A stretch of 64,000 nt of DNA from Anisus vortex. Taxonomy: Eukaryota > Mollusca > Gastropoda > Planorbidae. Each line of letters starts with the position of its first letter. Position 1 is the stretch's first letter. The position numbers and the translations under genes were made by a program. The notes beneath the pieces are model-generated. The model had not been told where the DNA came from. It did not search any database and saw only the letters and a program-made list of their open reading frames with translations. Of the stretch, positions 59,901-64,000 are shown piece by piece. The DNA is taken from assembly GCA_949126835.1 (NCBI GenBank), contig OX421494.1, positions 4,161,201 through 4,225,200 of the forward strand. Direction: 5' to 3'.

Positions 59901-62900
59901 CAAAGCCCATGGTGGCCTAATATGCTTCTTACCCTTTTTACATTTGTTTACCCATAAATTTATTGATTGGGTTTTCTTGTCATTGTAAAGTTACATTTAT
60001 ACAAAAACATAAATCTTGCCATTTTATTGATTTAATTAATAAAAACGCCTGGTCTAGACTGTTGGAGTCTGTGCAAACATGTACATCTGTAACTGATACA
60101 TAGAATCATCTGTAACTGATACATAGAATCATCTGTAACTGATACATAGAATCATCTGTAACTGATACATAGAATCATCTGTAACTGATACATAGAATTA
60201 TCTGTAACTGATACATAGAATCATCTGTAACTGATACATAGAATCATCTGTAACTGATACATAGAATTATCTGTAACTGATAATAGAATTATCTGTAACT
60301 TATACATAGAATCATCTGTAACTGATACATAGAATCATCTGTAACTGATACATAGAATCATCTGTAACTGATACATAGAATTATCTGTAACTGATAATAG
60401 AATTATCTGTAACTTATACATAGAATCATCTGTAACTGATACATAGAATCATCTGTAACTGATACATAGAATTATCTGTAACTGATACATAGAATCATCT
60501 GTAACTGATACATAGAATCATCTGTAACTGATACATAGAATCATCTGTAACTGATACATAGAATCATCTGTAACTGATACATAGAATTATCTGTAACTGA
60601 TACATAGAATTATCTGTAACTGATACATAGAATCATCTGTAACTGATACATAGAATCATCTGTAACTGATACATAGAATGTTATATAATAATAGCTATAA
60701 TTATTTTTTTTGTCCATTTCACAGAAGCTCCTGTCAATGGTGAAAAAGATGGTGATGACAATTACAACCCGTGGCCAGGTTTTAAATTCACTGGTGTCTT
60801 ACGTCCGGCCCCTTTGGTAAGAGCATGGAGAGTGACTTCAATTTTTTGTTTACTTTAGTTTGTGTGTGGGTGTAATCTATTTGATTCTAAATGCTAAATA
60901 TAATAGATTGTAATGAATAACCTTACAATTTGTCTAGAGTGGTACACGGACAGTTCCAGATAATATAGCCAGACCTGATTATGCTAACCATCCCACTGGT
61001 AAGCTTTAATAAAAGTTTCGTTTTTTTAGGTTTTGTTAAAAAAAAAAAGTTTTTTTTGTTAATGTTTGCTTTTCTTTATTCTTTAAATCTTTGCTATTAT
61101 TCAATAAACTGAGAATGTTTTCTGAAAATTGTATCACAGGTGTGTCCGAAAGTGAAAAACAAATGAGAGGTACAACCAATATACGAGTTTTGACAGATGA
61201 AGAGCAGGAGGGCATGAGAACAGTCTGTAGGGTAATATCACTAATATCAAAGCCTGTAATATCAAAGCCTGTAATATCAAAGCCTGTAATATCAAACCTG
61301 TAATATCAAAGCCTGTAATATCAAAGCCTGTAATATCAAACCTGTAATATCAAAGCCTGTAATATCAAAGCCTGTAATATCAAAGCCTGTAATATCAAAG
61401 CCTGTAATATCAAACCTGTAATATCAAAGCCTGTAATATCAAACCTGTAATATCAAAGCCTGTAATATCAAAGCCTGTAATATCAAAGCCTGTAATATCA
61501 AAGCCTGTAATATCAAAGCCTGTAATATCAAACCTGTAATATCAAAGCCTGTAATATCAAAGCCTGTAATATCAAACCTGTAATATCAAAGCCTGTAATA
61601 TCAAACCTGTAATATCAAAGCCTGTAATATCAAAGCCTGTAATATCAAACCTGTAATATCAAAGCCTGTAATATCAAAGCCTGTAATATCAAAGCCTGTA
61701 ATATCAAAGCCTGTAATATCAAAGCCTGTAATATCAAAGCCTGTAATATCAAAGCCTGAAAATAATTTACATTTTAATTACTGTTACAGACTTCATGACT
61801 ACATTCTTGTATTGTTTTTTTTTTTTTACCATTCACCTGACATGACATGTCTGTAATTATAAGTAAAAAAAATTCATTTATAGAAAGCTCAAGACTTTAT
61901 CTAGTTCACTCTTCTCCTGCCACGCCCAGCTATTGCCTGTGGACAGCCTCCCTATGTACCTCCTGCCACGCCCAGCTATTGCCTGTGGACAGCCTCCCTA
62001 TGTACCTCCTGCCACGCCCAGCTATTGCCTGTGGACAGCCTCCCTATGTACCTCCTGCCACGCCCAGCTATTGCCTGTGGACAGCCTCCCTATGTACCTC
62101 CTGCCACGCCCAGCTATTGCCTGTGGACAGCCTCCCTATGTACCTCCTGCCACGCCCAGCTATTGCCTGTGGACAGCCTCCCTATGTACCCACAGTCTAA
62201 GCTATGGAATTCAATGTAATGTCTACTGCCTCTTACCTGGATACGTTCTGCAAGGGTCAACATATTTATTTTTTCCTGTGTCCCCATTTTAAACACAACA
62301 GCCTACAAAGCCCCTTCTATTCTCAACAATCTTAACCTAAAGTCTCTGCCAATCATTATTAACTAGTCCAATACATTAGTAGATAGCTTCTTTCGTGGTG
62401 GCTTATAGTAGGGATGTTAAAATTGTTTTTTTTCCTAAACCGGTTTTCGGTTCTATAAAACCGGAATCCGGTTTTCGTTTAACATCCCTAGTTTATAGTT
62501 TAAATATTAGTGGAAATTAAATTCACACATATTTGTTTTAGAAAACTTGCTAGATTCGTTTCTATTGCTTGTTTCACCATTTTAATTATTTCATTCATTG
62601 ATCGGTTCAGAATTCTATAAAAGAATTCCTCAACAATTATTTTACCTTGCAAAAAATAAAACTACTTGGGTGTGGAGAATGCTAAAGCTGTTCCTTAGTT
62701 CTACAGTAAATGTACAATGAATCAGTTTTTGTATATTACTTTTTGTTCATCGACTCAACTGTGACTATAAAAATACAGTCAAATAGTGTCATAAAAAAGT
62801 GTAACATTTTAACACAAGCAAATTACTCAACTCTGGATTTACTATTTATAGTTCAATGGATAGGTTAATTAAGATATTTTAATAAATGTTTCAGTTAACC

Positions 62901-62978
62901 AGAGAAATATTGGATGTTGCTGCTGAGGCTACTGCCATTGGTGTGACCACAGATGAGATTGATCTATTGGTCCATGAG
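56968..62978 (+). CDS. METAP1: Methionine aminopeptidase 1, N-terminal part (exons 1-6, 3' end beyond window)
   Basis: Exons: 56968-57084, 58691-58742, 60725-60816, 60938-60998, 61140-61231, 62895-62978. Introns are GT-AG and phases match, giving 166 residues (human protein about 386). Residues 10-53 form the C6H2 MYND-like zinc finger (Cys 10, 15, 23, 26, 37, 41; His 49, 53), followed by a linker with [24 protein letters not shown] and [13 protein letters not shown]. Exon 6 begins the pita-bread peptidase domain ([25 protein letters not shown]). The metal ligands and catalytic His lie further right. The family removes the initiator methionine from nascent chains at the ribosome; the zinc finger is linked to ribosome association. 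The start ATG is preceded by aaaa. Intron 2 carries a 23-bp minisatellite, intron 5 two further minisatellites, and intron 6 a LINE. The last donor (GAG|gtctgt) is weaker than the others. Confidence 0.96.
57710..58191 (-). mobile_element. Helitron-like non-autonomous element, copy 2 (inverted)
   Basis: Reverse complement of the same family over its whole length: TCTAATATATAAAAAGAGAG start, tRNA-like gctagctcagtggttaacgt, cgacccgggttttattctcc, and the end CCCGGGCAACGCCGGG then taatgtagcttg. Lies in METAP1 intron 1, so the two copies flank the shared promoter in opposite orientation. Confidence 0.72.
59058..59150. repeat. Dispersed repeat, second copy
   Basis: Matches 21607-21710 over about 95 bp. 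Lies in METAP1 intron 2. Confidence 0.6.
60080..60682. repeat. 23-bp minisatellite in METAP1 intron 2
   Basis: About 26 units of atcatctgtaactgatacat plus aga, with atta and taatag variants. It ends about 45 bp before the exon 3 acceptor. Confidence 0.96.
61244..61760. repeat. 14/15-bp minisatellite at the METAP1 intron 5 donor
   Basis: About 35 units of GCCTGTAATATCAAA with 14-bp variants lacking one G. It starts about 12 bp after the exon 5 donor, whose own sequence is AGG|gtaatatcac. Confidence 0.96.
61912..62193. repeat. 46-bp minisatellite, six units, METAP1 intron 5
   Basis: Near-identical units containing tcctgccacgcccagctatt and gcctgtggacagcctcccta. All three frames stay open because 46 is not a multiple of three and the unit lacks stops; not a coding region. 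Confidence 0.96.
62409..62490. mobile_element. 82-bp hAT-type micro-MITE in METAP1 intron 5
   Basis: Ends TAGGGATGTTAAA and TTTAACATCCCTA, with an interior rich in aaccggtttt palindromes. Flanks gcttatag (62401-62408) and gtttatag (62491-62498) match at 7 of 8 positions. Confidence 0.8.
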
Positions 62979-63088
62979 GTCTGTCACCTTTTTTTGTGTG
63001 TTTTCCATAATCATTTGTATTAAAAAAATTAGCACTTTAAATCAAGAGTTTAAAAAAATCTGTCTTCATGTACACTCCTCCAGACTGT

Positions 63089-63187
63089 ATAGGTGTGAGG
63101 ATTTAAAATATATATAGTTGTTTTAGTAGGACATACAAATTATGTCCTACTAAAACAACTATATATATTTTAAATCCTCACAATAGG
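63089..63187. repeat. Perfect 42-bp inverted repeat (hairpin) flanked by ATAGG
   Basis: 63094-63135 and 63141-63182 are exact reverse complements over 42 bases, with a 5-base loop caaat. The stem begins TGTGAGGATTTAAAATATAT. The same five bases ATAGG occur directly on both sides (63089-63093, 63183-63187). Lies in METAP1 intron 6. Confidence 0.92.
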
Positions 63188-63299
63188 TATCTCAATTAAG
63201 GTTAGCAAAGTAATTGAGCCTGAGATATTCATTAGAATGCACATAGAATTATGCACAAATCACAAAGCCTTATAAATTGAATTTAAGGTAATTTTTTTA

Positions 63300-64000
63300 C
63301 CTGCATTAGCCCACGAGTTTTTTGGTTCTGTATGAAAGATTTTTAAAGATTCATGCCCCATTCGCACAAATCGAGTCATTAATTAATTGTCTTGCAAACA
63401 ATATCCCTGTCTCCCTCTTCAATGATTGTATCAACGAACTAATACCTTCGATCACTACGATGATGAATGCTTCATTAGCTTCAGGTATTAGCCTCAATCA
63501 ATGAAAAATGCACTGGTTAAGCCCCTCTTAAAGAAGCCTAGCCTCGATCCTGAGTGCTTAAAAAACTATCGGCCTGTATCCAACCTTCCATTCCTTTTGA
63601 AAGTCTTGGAGCGCATTGTGCTAAAACAGTTATTGCCTCACTTGGAGCAGCATTGCCTCTTGGAGAAGTTTCAGTCCGCCTATCGAAAGAGTCATAGCAC
63701 GGAGACGGCATTGGTCAGGGTTGTCAACGACCTACTATGCACATTGGACTCGGGTCATGTGTCTATTCTGGCAATGCTCGACCTGTCTGCCGCTTTTGAC
63801 ACTCTTGACCATGAGATCCTCATTGACAGGCTTGCAACCACATTTGGCTGCTCAGGCTGTGTTCTTCATTGGTTTAGGTCATACCTGTCTGAGCGCACTC
63901 AAAGTGTTGCTATAGATGAGTTCCTCTCGGCACCTTCAACGCTGAAATATGGAGTGCCCCAAGGATCTGTTCTAGGACCAGTGATGTTTGCAATGTACGT
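63300..64000 (+). pseudogene. L2/CR1-type non-LTR retrotransposon reverse transcriptase, frameshifted, runs off window
   Basis: From 63322 one frame encodes a reverse-transcriptase N-terminal region (SLFNDCINELIPSITTMMN) that hits a stop at about 63502. From 63501 to the window end another frame stays open with clear reverse-transcriptase blocks: KPLLKKPSLDPECLKNYRPV, SNLPFLLKVLER, FQSAYRKSHSTETAL, LDLSAAFDTLDHEIL (catalytic block A with Asp) and YGVPQGSVLGP. The two frames join as one protein if a base was lost near 63487-63500, so this copy is dead. It lies in the sense orientation inside METAP1 intron 6. Clade assignment is from motif resemblance only. The C-terminal fragment at 8399-8745 looks like the same kind of element. 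Confidence 0.9.

Noticed and set aside
61847..62292. Open frames encoding a repeated Leu/Pro/Ala/Cys peptide
   Set aside because: They are the periodic translation of a 46-bp minisatellite in METAP1 intron 5, open in all frames.

Overview
This window looks like nuclear DNA of an animal, most probably a gastropod mollusc of the heterobranch or pulmonate type. The evidence is split genes with GT-AG introns, AT-rich non-coding DNA, metazoan protein families, and abundant tRNA-derived SINEs, non-LTR (LINE) fragments and DNA-transposon MITEs. The exact species is an inference; no search could be run. I see no bacterial operon, CRISPR array or phage.

Three host genes are supported. (1) 25731-28466, minus strand: two internal exons of an unrecognised protein with two membrane segments and a long disordered tail; both ends are missing. 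(2) 42483-56711, minus strand: a complete 15-exon USP39 gene (586 codons), a catalytically dead ubiquitin-protease homologue needed for U4/U6.U5 tri-snRNP assembly and splicing. (3) 56968-62978, plus strand: the first six coding exons of METAP1, the cytosolic methionine aminopeptidase; the catalytic part runs off the right edge. USP39 and METAP1 are head to head with 256 bp between start codons, which suggests a shared bidirectional promoter.

The left 25 kb has no host gene that I can support. It is built from SINEs, LINE remnants (one pair nested, with an 11-bp target duplication), a T-rich block, a 22-bp minisatellite, TCTA-type microsatellites, and a large 26-bp satellite (16.4-20.6 kb) split by a LINE. 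The 28.5-42 kb stretch is gene-poor and holds several hAT-type MITEs with 8-bp target duplications. The introns of USP39 and METAP1 carry a 1.3-kb foldback element with 9-bp target duplications, two inverted copies of a Helitron-like element with a tRNA-like promoter, a perfect 42-bp hairpin, and three minisatellites. At the right edge a decayed L2/CR1-type reverse transcriptase sits in METAP1 intron 6.

The most useful new observations concern repeat biology: a SINE family sharing its 3' tail with a LINE in the same window, a higher-order repeat in the satellite, nested and foldback elements with clean junctions, and a splice-donor-proximal minisatellite in METAP1.
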